Shown piece after piece: positions 36,639 to 49,060 of a stretch of 64,000 nt of DNA; positions within the stretch are counted from its first letter, which is position 1; each line of letters starts with the position of its first letter. The position numbers and the translations under genes are program-made. The notes under the pieces are model-generated. The model made no database searches. It saw nothing but the letters and a program-made list of their open reading frames with translations, and had not been told where the DNA came from. Source of the stretch: Callaeas wilsoni (Eukaryota > Chordata > Aves > Passeriformes > Callaeidae); assembly GCA_013398955.1 (NCBI GenBank), contig VWPU01012614.1:1-64000 (forward strand), written 5' to 3'.

Positions 36639-39600
36639 AAGAATAATCACCTATGCAAATGCAGTCATTTCATACATGACTATTTAAAAGCGCTCTGAAA
36701 CTTAAACCATTAGAGGTGTTGGAGGCAAGTATTTCCTCTGAGTAAGGTTTTCTCTGCAAACATTTTTCACTTAGACTAAGCCTTGTGAGTACTAGCTTGG
36801 GGCAGTAGATGAGACTTAATGTGTAAGTGCTAAATTAACGTTCCCTTTTGTCTCTCTCCTTTGGGATACCTTGATGATTTTTTTTTAACATTAAATGGGT
36901 AAAGACTTCCCCATGCACTTCCAGTTTCACCCACTACCTCATGCTGGCGGTAAATAGTCTGCAAAAAATGTCATTTGCTGGTGGATTGTTTTTCTGTTTA
37001 TTGGAGGTGACATGAGCAGTGGGGCAGCGGCAAAGAGGCCGTGTTGCCATTGCTAAATATACATCCCTGACAGTCTGATAATGGGTTCCAGGAAGTTCAC
37101 TGGAAAATTAAAACAAAGCAACATTTATAGCTGATTGAACTTGAAAAGCAGTTTTCATGTTGAATGGCAAATATGTGGACTTCAGCATTCCAGGAGACTG
37201 ATGCAGCTCCACTGGATGGGCCTGACCTTGTGTGCAGAATGGACTGTGGACACAGCAGCAGGCAGAATGGCTTCATCTATAGAGGACTTCATGGGGAGGA
37301 AAAATTTGCTATCGTGCACAGAAATAGTTCTCACATACGCCTATATTTATACAGTGTCCACAGGTCTGAATAGCATCTTTCGTATGAGGGTTTTGCAGCC
37401 TGTTAGCACTACAAGAATGTCTGGTACTGGGACTGTCTTTGTCCCTGCCAAAGCACTAAAAATACCCTTCCATCTATCTCCTTTCTGAAGCCGTAAGCAG
37501 AGTTTACTTTTTCAGGTTTCGTAAAATACGGCCAAAGTTACAAATCATGTTCTCAACAGCAGTAAGTGGAGCTTGAGTATAGAAGGCTCTATTTTCCATG
37601 TCTGCCTTTCTGTGTTTAAAATGTACCCCTCCCCCCAAACCCTAGAAACCCAGAAAACAGATCAACTTAAAAGGTGTTTCATGCTTAATAATATTCAGCT
37701 ATTTTTGGTTTATGAAGACCAAACACTTCTGGAAATGAAACTTGTGAGGTAGAAGAAAACTAGTTTTTTTTCTCACAACATCGTGTCAGCTAAATTACCA
37801 GTTAGAGCTTTCACAGGTCAAACAGCAAGCTGCAGGATGGATGGCTGACTTCCACTGAAACCTGGCTGCTAAAAGTAAATTTGATGAAGACTGCCTTGTT
37901 TAAGAGAATCAGAAATAGAATTTATAAGTGAGCTGCTACAGGTTTTGAGTATGTATTTCGGATTGGACTAGGGTGAATGTGAAAAGATGACTAATGACTT
38001 CCACTTGGTCACAAGACTATAAGGTTTACGACTTTGTTTCTTCTGGCTGGTACTCGAGGTGTGCATAGATGAAAACATGTCAAGTGCTCTAGCCTCTTGC
38101 AGTGTTAGAAGTTTGGCAGATACTGCTTTGTTGTTGGATAAACCATAATGGTGTTTGTGGATAGCCTAAAATCTTCAGACTTTTTTGTTTTGATGTTTTT
38201 AATAATAATTTTGAACCGTGAGATTTAGAGTTCAATTTTATGGAGTTTTAAGTATCACACTTAATATATTAAATCAGCCATTCTAGAGTTAAAAACATTT
38301 AAACATTTATATGGCTGTATTTTCTGTCTGGTTACTTGTCCAAAAAAATACATTCAGTCGTCTGCCTATATCTGCATGTGCATTTGGAATGTAAAATGTT
38401 TCATCCATTCCAAAATAGCTGGCCCATCACACAAAACCCTTCCTTGAGCATCTGAAATGGTTTTAGCTGCATGGCCTGTAGCATACCTTTACCTTTTAAA
38501 AGGTGCTTTGGGACTTCAGCTCTTTAATTGCTGAGGGCTAATGGAGTATAAACCCTGTGAACATTGCATCTTGTTAAATCTTGAATTTTCCTTCTTTGTC
38601 CTTTCCTTAAAAACAGACAACTCCCCAAATCAAACAAGACAAACAGGTGTGTGAGCCGAGCACTTCCTTGCTGCCACGTATTTCTCATGTGAAAGAACAG
38701 CAGATTGTTTACAAATACAGAAAATGTCTACTCCATCTCTGGTCCATTCTGCCTCTGAAAGGATTGGACAGTGCACTTAATGGATCCCTTCCCGTCTGCT
38801 CAGCCACATGTGATGTGACTTTGCTTCGTCTGTTTGCTTGTGTTTAGTTTATAAACTTGGATAAACTGGCACCAGTCCCTTGCATCACTTATATGTTAGT
38901 GTAACACAAATTCAAGGCTTTTTCTCTGTCATGTTTAGTGTAGTGATCCTTTTCTGTTCCATCGGTTGTGAGCCACTTGTTTCCAAGTGGTTGTACTGTA
39001 TTCAGCTCTGCGCTGTTTCTGCACTGAGTTGAGGCTGCTGCTGCGCCTGGAGGACCTGCTGAGCTGTTAATAGCTTGTGACAGGCCTGTGCTCCAGTTTA
39101 AACTGATCTGTGGTGTTTTTTTTTTTTTTTTGAGGGTCTTGAGTTTTTCAGTGAAGGCAGAAAATCCTGCTGACTCAACTACCCCTTTTTGATCTGACGT
39201 TTTTACCAACTAGTCTCCAGAATGCAGCTGTTTGACTCTTACTTGTTCTGTGGCACTCTGAATTAACTGTGAGCTGTAAAAGGCTACTCCTTTTTCAACA
39301 CTTAACTGCATCTAAATCTGCAGTAGACCAAAACTGAACTTCCGGAATTTTATGTCAATGACTGGGGCTTATATTCTTTAATATCAATGAAGTCGAGGCC
39401 AAGACCCTTACATGGGGTCTTTGCTGGGGCTGTGGAGCGCAGCACTGTCAGAAAATCAGTTTGTATCAGTCTACTTTTATGCTTTAGTTTAACATGAATG
39501 CTTTAGAAAAGGGCTTTCTCTCCATTTTTAAGAACTCTTTCTGCTTGTAATGATTATTCTTGCCAAGAATAAAGCAGTCAAATCTTTTGGAGTCTGACAT

Positions 39601-39639
39601 CCTTTTTAACCTCGGTGCAGTGAGTTATCCTTTCAGATT
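36639..39639 (+). other. Intronic stretch without a recognised gene
   Basis: AT-rich intron immediately after the CR1 copy. It includes a T16 run at 39,116-39,131. Two overlapping open frames at 37,135-37,488 have no family motif. Part of this stretch (about 36,900-37,300) has complex, non-repetitive texture but no feature I can name. Confidence 0.5.
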
Positions 39640-40650
39640 CCCCTGCTGCTCTCATCCTCTCTGAACACAGCTCATTTTAGCTGTTAGTTCCACAAGCTCA
39701 TTTAAAACGAGTAATTTATTATGACTAATGAGGTGTGTGCTTTTAAGTGAAAGAAAACAAATCGGCTGCTGTGCAAGCCTTTCAAATTCCTGAGTGTGCT
39801 TGGAGGTGTGGGTTACAGGAGAAGCAGATAGCAAGTGAAAACAACTCTGTGCTGGGCTCAGCTGCTCAAAGTATTTGTGGTGTTGTGTGTTTATTTATGA
39901 GCCTGTCTTTGCTGGGGATTCGCTGCCCTGTATCCTGGTAGAGAAGACTCACAGGCAGAATGAGGAAGCCCTCATTAATCTTCATGCTCTTGTTTAGAAT
40001 TTCTTGTGCTGCCTGCTGCGGCTTCTGTTGGAGCGGGGACTGGCCTCTCGCAGTGAATTGAAATGGCTAAGATTAATATTAATCCCTTTAATACTGCAGC
40101 TCATGATATAGTCATTAGGTGACTTGGAACTAATCCTGCCCACCTAACTAGTGTGATTTATTAAATACACATGGAGGATTTAGTGTGAATACAGCTTGGT
40201 GGAATAGGCATCAAATAAATACCGCTGTGTATCTGTGTTAATGCTGGCAGATTGGGACACAATTGCAGGACAGGCTAGGAAGAAGCAGGAGTGCAAGGGA
40301 TACTTATCATACGGTTCAATGGAGTTTACCTTTTTTGGATTAGTAGTAATGATTTTTCTGGCTGGACACAGCATGTGCCAAGAGGTAACCGCAGCCTAAA
40401 TGAGGCTTAAAACGTAGAATTAATAGAACGGGGGAAGCACGAATACATTTGTACGCTGCACTCAACAGCAGAAATTGCTCAGCTTCCTTGCCGCACTGTA
40501 AGGAGACAGCAGATTGTCTTCATTGTCTGCCTGATCCTCCCAATGCAGGGCGCCAGTTAACATTCCCTCTGCAAACATTCAAGGTGTAGAATAGGAAGAC
40601 AGTTAATTAGTACTAAGCTAATGAGCATTAACCTGCTATTTCAAAATAAC
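39640..40650. promoter_or_regulatory. Candidate enhancer rich in homeodomain motifs
   Basis: Roughly 1 kb of non-repetitive sequence with dense homeodomain-type cores. Three bicoid/PITX/OTX-type sites (TAATCC or its complement) fall within about 260 bases: 40,080-40,085, 40,131-40,136 and 40,337-40,342. There is a palindromic ATTAATATTAAT at 40,072-40,083, TAATTA at 40,604-40,609, and ATTA/TAAT cores near 39,973, 40,618 and 40,627. In human, GBF1 neighbours the homeobox gene PITX3, so a long-range enhancer inside a GBF1 intron would make sense. This is inference from motif density and texture; conservation and activity are unknown. Confidence 0.35.
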
Positions 40651-43600
40651 AGAGGCTTCTGTTGCAACAGTTTGGACAAATAGCTGGTCTTTTTTCCTTA
40701 TGTGCATGATAGAGGTCTCTGTGGAATTGTTTTTGAGCTATTTACTAGTTTTGATTAAGAAAGGATTGTTTAAAACAACTGAACAGCAAGCAGTGGTCTG
40801 GGTAAGTAGTGTCTGTGTATATAGCTCTGAAGGGATGACTTCCTGACCTCAGCCCTGGTGACATACACATTTTGACATGGTAGGGAAGAGAGATCAAAGG
40901 TAAAGTTGATCCATTTCTAGATGCTGGAGGTAGAAGATTGTGAGAGTTTAGGAAATGATTTAAGTTCAGTCCAAACAGTGACTATTAAAGCTGACAGGCT
41001 ACAAGACACTGCACTATGAGCAGCACAGGTTTCTTTGCTTATCATCTAAGAAACCTTTGTGTGATCTGAATTAGCCATGTAAGAGCTGGCAAGGAAAGAT
41101 TAAAATCTGTATGCAAAGATTTTAAGCTCTTTATGCCTATCATTTGCTCTTTGCACTTTAAATCTTTTTAGTTAAAGCCACAAAATATGGAGCTTTTCTT
41201 GAGATTGCTTCTTTTGTGATGCTTTCACTAGCTCACTCATGGAGAAAGGATGAAAATACAGACTCAACATGGCTGGACTGGTAGCTCTTAACAGGCTGGG
41301 GAGTAAACTGGATTGTGGCCAGGTTATCCTTCCCAGAATGTGGTGCAGAGGAGGAGATTTTTTTAAACCAGAGCTGCAGGCTGGAGAGGCAGAGACAAAT
41401 GTGAGGGACAGAGCTTGCTGAGCTGTACCTGACACAAGTGCAGAAATTATTTATTAGTTGATTTTATTTTTCACTTAAATTTTCAGAAAAAGAAATAGGG
41501 TTCTATGTTTAAAGGCTACTTGAACTGAAGAGGAATTATCTCTGTGGAAGGGGGGCTTGCAGTTTGTCCTACTGACTTCCTCAGTATTATTAAGAACGGA
41601 AAGTTGCATTTCAAGATGAAATGCTTACCTAGGCAGAGATTTGGAAGATCCCGTTTAGGTTCACACTAGTGTTGAACAGACTAGTTGTTCTGTGCAACAG
41701 GACAGATGCTATTGACCAACTGTGAGCCAGCCTGTTGTTCCAAATGTCAGTCTGATACATTGCTCCTGTTAACTATAGTCTTTCCAAGATTTTTTTTTTT
41801 TTGCTTCTTCCTCCTCCTGAGCTTTATTAACTAAACCTTTTTTAACCAGCTATGCTGCTTCAACAACTCCTACATACTCTTAACTTTTTTTTTTTTTTTT
41901 TAAAAGTCTGTACTTGTAATTTCTGCCCTATTTGGAAGACTTCTGCTTTTGAATTGAATTTTCTTTGAGACATAACCCGATTCAGACCAGACTGCGATCT
42001 GTGTTGCTAGGTCGTTAGCCTTTAAAAGGGGGCATAGGACACCTCATAGTTTTTTTCTTATCTTTTGTCACTTGGGATCTGAGTATGAGGTTGTCCGATG
42101 CTTTAAGTGTGATTTATTTTGTTTTGAGCCATGTAATAGAAAGCCAGAAATGTTTAATTATGATGGTAGCAAATAAATTTTTAGTGAGATGAGTTTAAAT
42201 GTCTGTCCTGTTTCAAAGAGGGGACAGGACTCTGCTTGCCTGTTCAGTTGTCTGTATCAGTCAATGTGGGAATACAGCTGTGACTTCTCTTAAGGGATGC
42301 AAGGTCATGCGCTAACTCTTCAGAGACCATATACAATTTCTGATGGAATAAATCTGGTTGTAGCTAAGGAAATTCAAAGTATGCTAAATATGAAGCTTGC
42401 TGAAATGTATGTTTTGATCTTGTACATTTGGGAGTTTTAGTTATAGATTGTCATTGGTTCTGAAATAACATTGTCTGATACAAAATTACAAGATTGTCAA
42501 AATAATTGTTGTCCTGTTAATGATTTATCAAATAAATTTATGTTGTTTTATTTTATCTAGATTTTGGATTTTACTGAGTAATAGTAACAGATTCCTAACA
42601 TTCATGTTTTTTCTTCTCTGGCTGAGGTACCCTCATCCCAAGCCCCCTCCCTAGTGCTGCTACAGTTCTTCAGTGGCTATAAGAGGACAGAGCAAAAGAT
42701 TTGTTTTAAAGACAGTGAAATTCTAGACTGTCAGAGGATGCGTGGATCCTCCTATAAGTCTCGTGTCTTCCAGATTGCTGAGTTGATTGTTACTCCAGAA
42801 ACATACTAGAAAGCTAAGAAACTGCTAGGACGTATTAGAAATTAAAATTTGAATGTAGAGCAAAACAAGATACAGTTCTTGCTTCTAAAAAGCCTTATAG
42901 TGAGGAGACAGGGAGGTTTTTCTCCTAGTTTACCTGGTGGCTGTTCATAGGCCAGTCAGATTATTTCTGAGTTAGTTGCTTAACTCAGAAATTTTTAATT
43001 TAAATAGACTGCAGTTGTTGTTTCTGTTTGTCTGTGAAAAGTACTTTGGGTTATCGTCATTGCTTACTATCCAAATAGTTCGCATTTGTATGCACTGATG
43101 TTTGTTTAGTGGCTGTGACAGCTATTTAGGATACAGTGAAGAAGAAGAATTGGGGGTTTTTGTGTGTGAAAAGGAGCATTGACTATGCAAGAGGTAACAG
43201 CATGGCTTAGTGACTATTAGTACAGTTACAGCAGGTGTAACTCAGCTGAATCCTGTTAGAATGCAATCATACATTACTTTGTATAGTAACAAGTAAAACG
43301 TAAAGGGTCTGATATTTTGTAAATGCTCTGCACTAATGACTTTCTGAAGCAAATAAATGCCTGTAAATTCAGTTAATAAATGATGTGTAGTGCTCTGAAC
43401 AAAAGTATTTAGAATTAAAAAGAAATCTAAAAATACAAGTTTTTGTTTTGTTTTAATAGTTAGAAGAACTTGGCTTCTTTATTAGCAAGGCAGCTGCTTG
43501 GACTTCCATGGAGAACCACAAAATATAAGGGACTCCTTCCCACAAGGTCCCAGAAGATAATAGTTAGTGAGAGAGGAAATTGTTAAGGTGGTTTAGATAA

Positions 43601-44140
43601 TTAAGACAAGTTCCATTTTCTCCTTTTAAAGAGTTCCATTTAGTGCCTGAAACTCCTGAAATTAAATAGCACCAAAGCCCAAATCGAGCATGCATCAGGA
43701 GCTTTCCCTGATGGCATAGTTAACAATAAATATTGATGTCTTGAACTGTAGTTTCTGGTATCTTCTGAAGTCTCTCTTGCTAAGCAGCCGCAGTGATCAT
43801 CATTCATGCATGTAAGTGAAAGAATGAAGGCTGCACTCTGATATGTTTTTAAGTAATATCTGCCCTCCCCTGGCATGTTACATGAGGTACCTTAAAATTA
43901 ACAGCTGAATAAGCTCTTCAGTCTGTTTCTGGTTTTGATGGTCTCCAGCACTGGAAGCCATGAGTAAAACCTTAAAGTCATGAGAACTTTGATAATTAAT
44001 TTTAGAGTTATTTAAAGTATTTTGATGGCATCATTGAAGTTTTTTTTTTTTCAAGTAGGCCTCTAAACCTAAAGGATAGAAATACGTAGCAGAAAACTAA
44101 GCCCCTGGTAATCACTGGATTCTCTTTGGGTCTGTAGAAT
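40651..44140 (+). other. Intronic stretch without a recognised gene or transposon
   Basis: AT-rich intron with three T-runs: T13 at 41,790-41,802, T17 at 41,885-41,901 and T12 at 44,040-44,051. The open frames are short and unrecognised. Confidence 0.5.
41790..41901 (+). repeat. Two poly-T runs 83 bases apart
   Basis: T13 (41,790-41,802) and T17 (41,885-41,901) bracket an ordinary AT-rich segment of 82 bases. There is no sign of a SINE body between them, so I treat them as simple low-complexity runs. Confidence 0.7.
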
Positions 44141-44300
44141 TGCAAGAATAGCAGAGTGGCTGAGGCTGGAAGGGACCTCCAGAGGTCTTCTGGTCCAAGT
44201 GGCCTGCTTAAGCAGAGCAGCCCAGAGCTGGTGGCTCAGGGCTGTGTCCAGGCAGCTTTTTACCATCTCCAGGGATGGGGACTGCGCATCAAGATACTTT
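44141..44300 (-). mobile_element. CR1 3'-end fragment, antisense
   Basis: On the + strand this reads as the reverse complement of a CR1 3' end: AGAGTGGCTGAGGCTGGAAG, then GGGACCTCCAGAGGTC, a GTCCAAG/GCTTAAGCAGAGCAG region, GGGCTGTGTCCAGGCAGC, and TCTCCAGGGATGGGGACT. The element's own 3' end is therefore at the lower coordinate. Only about 160 bases remain, all from the 3' terminal region, as is usual for 5'-truncated CR1 copies. Overlapping short open frames are products of this fragment. Confidence 0.88.
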
Positions 44301-44413
44301 GAGTCATTGGAAGCTACCCACCCACACCGCTGAATCTCAACTTCTTTCACTGCCTCACGTTGGCACTTAGTGGTCTTTTAAGTAGTTTGTTTTTCGTGGT
44401 GTGTGGAAACAAC

Positions 44414-44882
44414 TTTTTTTTTTTTTTAAAAGAAATCTTTCTGTCAGTTTCTTAGCCAGTATCTAACAACATTCAGTGAACAATGTAGGTGGCCTTCCTC
44501 TCTGAGGCAGAAAAGAGTGTATCAGTAGGTTCTCTAGGGTCTAAATTCAGTTCTGTAATCTGTGAAATTTAAAAATTAGGTGCAAGTATATATTGCTCTA
44601 GTGATAATTGGGACAGGAAGTACAAGTCACTTTCAGTAGATTTAAAAGAATATAAATAAGAATATAAAAGAGAACGCCGGATTGCCATTCAGCATAAGAA
44701 AATAAGCTCACAAAGTATTTTTCTTTCATGTAATATGACTTAGGGATGAATCATGGCTGTTTTACTTGGAGTCTTGGTTAATTTCCTTGGAAGAGGACAC
44801 TGGGGAAAGATGGATTTAAGGGGATTTTTTTTGTTGTGTTGTGGAGTTTTTTGTTTGTTTCTTTTTTTTTGATTTGTTTTAA
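44414..44882 (+). repeat. T14 run and G/T-rich low-complexity tract
   Basis: T14 at 44,414-44,427, then at 44,820-44,882 a G/T-rich segment with units such as TTGTTGTGTTGTGGAG and TTTGTTTGTTTC. This resembles the other G/T-rich tracts of the intron on the same strand. Confidence 0.6.
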
Positions 44883-45734
44883 AATTGGTGTGTCCATTAA
44901 TGAAGACAACTTGGAGTGTGAAAGTAGGTACTTAAGGTCAGACGGGACATTTGTTATGTAGTCATGGAGAGAGCAAGTGATTAATACCTTGCTTTGAGGG
45001 TCTTGTAACCTTTTAAGTTAGTTTATGCAGTGAAATGGATAGTGAGTGATTTACTGTGATCTACTAACCCTACATTTGCTGGTTCCTGTCAAGGAGGGAT
45101 GGCTACAAAACAGTCTTTATATATTTGAACATAACTTTGTAGATATTTAGGAAATAAAGGCAATAAACCAGATAAAGACTAGTATAGTTAATCAAGGTCT
45201 TCCCTACCTGCCTTCTTCTTAAATACGGATGCATTATAATCCCCTTCTGAGAAGGGCAGAGCAGAAGCTTCCTGTCCCTACCTGACACAGTGTTGAGCAT
45301 CTTGGAATAATCATATGTCTCCTTCTCTCTCGTTAGATATTGTGTCTGCCAGCTTTCTGCTTCTCCCTATGTAGTGTGGTGAAAAAATGCTTTGAGGAGA
45401 AGGAGGTGTTTTTCTATATTTAATCTATTACTATTTACTAATTATCTAGGGAAGATAAGTGCTAGCCTTTCTGTGCCTTTTTGTATTGATTGCCCCTCTT
45501 GAGATCTCTCAACTCAGCGAAGATATGTCTCCTTTGTTTTTTTAACAGCTTTCCTGCCATTCTGTAATGGAACAGTCTTTGGTGAGTGGGACCAAACAGT
45601 GGTCTTCTTCTGCCTAAAGGAGGATCACAAAAAAGGCAGAGCCGCTTATATGGGCCAGGAGATCCATAGTCATGAGTATGGATTGTTTCTAGTTGTACTT
45701 AGGGGGAAAATCTTGTGAGAGAGAGTTAAATACT

Positions 45735-45908
45735 GGGACATGGGAAGAGATAGTGTAATCTCCATCCATGGAGATTTTTAAAGTTTGACTGAACAGGGCC
45801 TTGAAGCAACCTTTTAGAACTCCAGAGCAGTCTTTGAATGAGCAGGTGGTTGAAGTAGGTGACCTCCAGAGAACTCTTCCAATCCAAACCTTTCTGTGGT
45901 TGTGTGCT
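45735..45908 (+). mobile_element. CR1 3'-end fragment, sense
   Basis: Matches the 3' end of a CR1 element in sense orientation: CTCCATCCATGGAGATTTTT, CTGAACAGGGCCTTGAAGCA, an AACCT/AGAGCAG region, GTGACCTCCAGAGAACTC, TTCCAATCCAAACC and a terminal TTTCTGTGGTTGTGTG resembling the CR1 octamer tail. It is moderately diverged. A minus-strand open frame overlapping it is spurious. Confidence 0.85.
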
Positions 45909-48014
45909 GGTTATCTTAGTGATTCTTAATCTCCACTTTGTATTTGTCTGATCAGACAAGTGCTGCCTGTTTGTTTAAAACACAATCTGATGATGTTTAA
46001 AGTGCAGATACTCTTCCCTGTTCACTCTGTACAGTTACTCTTTTTTATGTACCTGGATGGCACAGATGTCTTAAGTGTCATCTCAGGTGACTTCCATGCT
46101 GAAACATCTAGGCTTAAACAGCAGAATCATCTCTGCCAGATAATAGACTTGGCTTTCCAGTATGTTCCAAAAAATGTGGGAGCAGGAAAGGGAAGGACTA
46201 CTTCCTTCCATTTCCCTCTGTGCCTCTTCTCTGCTTGAAATGTGAAGTGAGTCTGAAGGATTCTGCTGGTCCCTTGAGCATGTCATTATCCATTTGAAGG
46301 AACCTAGCAGGTGAAGCTAATATATAAGGAGCATTTCATTTTCTCCTACTCTCTCAAATGCACACAGTTGTGGATGTTTGTACTCAACAGAACCAGTGTG
46401 AAATTTAGTCACAGCCATGGCATGTGTTCTAATTTTCCAGGGAAACTTTCTCCCAGCTGCGGGTTAACCCTTTCTCCACTCGTCTTCCTGCCTCTCCAGC
46501 TTTTGGGAAATTCCAGTGAGCAGTTTCTGTGACCAGGGAAGCCTGGAGAGCCAGAAGAAGAATTAGTTCTCAGTGGTCATATTGGAGAAGGGAATAAGAT
46601 TTAAGTAAGAATGAGTGTTGATGGGATGTGTGTAGGAGATTTGATTTTGGGGTTTTTTAGTTTCTTTAAAACAATCGAAACAACTGTATTTTTGCACCCT
46701 TCTGTTTTTGTGCTATGCTATGAAGTTACACTGCTGCCCGCAGTCTGAAGGTGCAGCTTACCTAGTGTGAGTGCTGCCATACTGTTGTAAAGGTTCTGAC
46801 CTTTTGCTACCACTTCTTGAAGCCTATTATAGTGAGGAATAAATGTGTTTGACATTCTTTCTCTGCACTAGAAAAGCATATTTGGAATTATATTTTAAGT
46901 TATCTGTGTGTCCTTCTGTGAAAGAAGGGAAACTTTCTGTCAGCAGGACTGTGTATTTCTAGATTTTAAATCCTAATGTTACTGCGGTAAACAAGCATAG
47001 TCTGTAACGTCTAGTATTAAAGTGTTTCCAAATCATACATCAGTGCTGAGTCATATTTTATAACATTCTTTGAAAGAGTGTTGTCACAAAGTAATGGCTG
47101 CTCAGCAGTGCCCTCAGTAACCATCAGGAGGCAGACAGGGGAGTAAGGTACTGGGTTGTAGAGGACGCGGTACTTTGTAGCACACTGTCTTCAGCTGCTC
47201 TTTCTCTTTGGCCGTATTAAGTTATGTTGTGGCTTCCTTTGCCCACTGCTGCTGTTTTCACTCATTTCTCTATTTGGATTCTTTTTGTACTGAGATTGTC
47301 GTTCACAGAGCAGCAAAATGACATCCCCAGACTGCCTGCTGCCAGATCACAGCAGTTTAAATTGGAAACTTAAAAGCTCAAGCAGGTGCTGGAAACTATT
47401 CTCCCTTTGGTCTGGTTCATAGGGTGCCAGCCTGCCACTGAAGAATGGGCAAGGGAGGAGAATTGATTTTGTGACTAAAATCTCGGACTGATTAATATTT
47501 GCATTTCTTCAAATAGTAGTGTGAAAGCTCCATGAATTAAATCCAAACATAGTGGAGCTTCACATGGTTGTAGTGTGACTTGTTTTAGATCTGAAGTTAT
47601 GACTCTGGGCCAAAGTGCTGTTTGTTTGCTGACATTAATATCTGCAGCAGATGTAATAACTTTTTAAGAGACCACAGGAACAACATGCTCTATTTCTGCT
47701 AGTTTTCTTAAAGTTTCCAAAATTGGTAAACTGTGGAGGGTTTGGTTTGGGGTTTTTTTGTTTGTGGTTTGGTTTTTTCCAGTTCAGTTACAGCCTGAGT
47801 GTGCAGCTTCTGTTTAGAAAACTGATTTAGAAAACCGAGAATGTTTTCTAGGTATCGTTCTGGAGTGAGCCTCTGCTTGGTATTTATTGATTGCTGCTCC
47901 TAACCAATAGAAGACCTGAGGAGGGAAACGGTCTTCACTCAGTAGATGTTAGAGTGCCTACATGTGCAATTACAGAGGGGGCTTTTTGTTCCTGGTAAGC
48001 ACAAGTCAGAATTT

Positions 48015-48320
48015 AAATAATTTATGTAGGGAGAGACCTCTGGAGTTCATCTGCTCTGATACCCTGCTGAATGCAGGACCAATTTGTGAGATTGTGTGCA
48101 GGTTTAAAGCTTGCTGAATTCTCTTTCCAGGGATAGAGCTTTTACACCTTCTCTGAACAAGCTGTTCTGGTGTTCGACCACTCTTCTATAGAAAATACCT
48201 TTCACAATACCTAGTTGGTGTTCCCCATGTAGCTTCTGTCACTGCACCTCATACTATTCTGCACTCTTGCACTACTTTATTCCTATTAGAAGAGATGTTT
48301 TTCCTGAAAGTATAAGGTTG
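48015..48320 (-). mobile_element. CR1 3'-end fragment, antisense, strongly diverged
   Basis: The reverse complement of a CR1 3' region is recognisable by its spaced landmarks: GAGAGACCTCTGGAGTTCAT, CTGATACCCTGCTGAATGCA, TTTCCAGGGATAGAGC, TCTGAACAAGCTGTTCTGGT and GTTCGACCACTCTTCTATAG followed by AAAATACC. The copy is more diverged than the two nearby fragments, so it is probably older. Confidence 0.75.
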
Positions 48321-49024
48321 TCTTTCCATTCTCATGTGATTTGGCATGTTTGGACTAGCTTAGAGACTTTTTCATATGCTATTTGGAAGAAAAGGGACAA
48401 GGAATGCTTTGCTGCTGGCATTTTAAAGAATTTGTGTTGATTCACATATGGCCCTGCAAGTCTGGGGTTTCTTGACTTGTAGTGTGTAAAAACAGTAACA
48501 GTTGTGGTATAACAGTATAACACTGAGTCATGATTATCACTTGAGTTTCGATCTTTGATTCCAAAACTTGATCTAGAAATCACAGTAGGCTTTTGAGTAC
48601 AAGGCATTTACTTCTGTGGTTATTGCTCAGCATTGACAGGTGGAAGTGCAGGAGGAGAAAGCCCCACAGCTGATGAGGAGTTGTCTGAGGAATGATTTTG
48701 GTAATGTTGAATGGGTGTGAGAGATTATTTTGAAAGGTTTGTCTTCAGACAATGCTTACTTATTAGCCGTAGGTTTTTGGAAATCTAATTGAGATATTAT
48801 GCAATCAAACAATTTTAGTAGAAGCTGAAAAGTCTCATGTCTCAATGGTCTGGAACAGAACTTATGTGTAGGTGTTTTCAGGGCAAATACTACCTTGTGC
48901 ATCATGTTATTGGAGAGTCGTGAAAGAGTTAAAGTGGACCATCATCTGGATGTTTTTACCCACTTTTGCCTCTGCTCATCACTGATCCTCTCCTGTTGCT
49001 TCTTTTTTTCTTTTTTGTTTCTCC

Positions 49025-49060
49025 TTTTTTTTTTTTTTTTTTTAAAAACATTCTTTTTAN
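49025..49060 (+). repeat. Poly-T run (T19) and an ambiguous base
   Basis: Nineteen T's at 49,025-49,043 follow a pyrimidine-rich stretch, and one ambiguous base (N) lies at 49,060, the only one I noticed in the window. The N just after a long homopolymer probably marks a low-quality read position. Confidence 0.85.
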
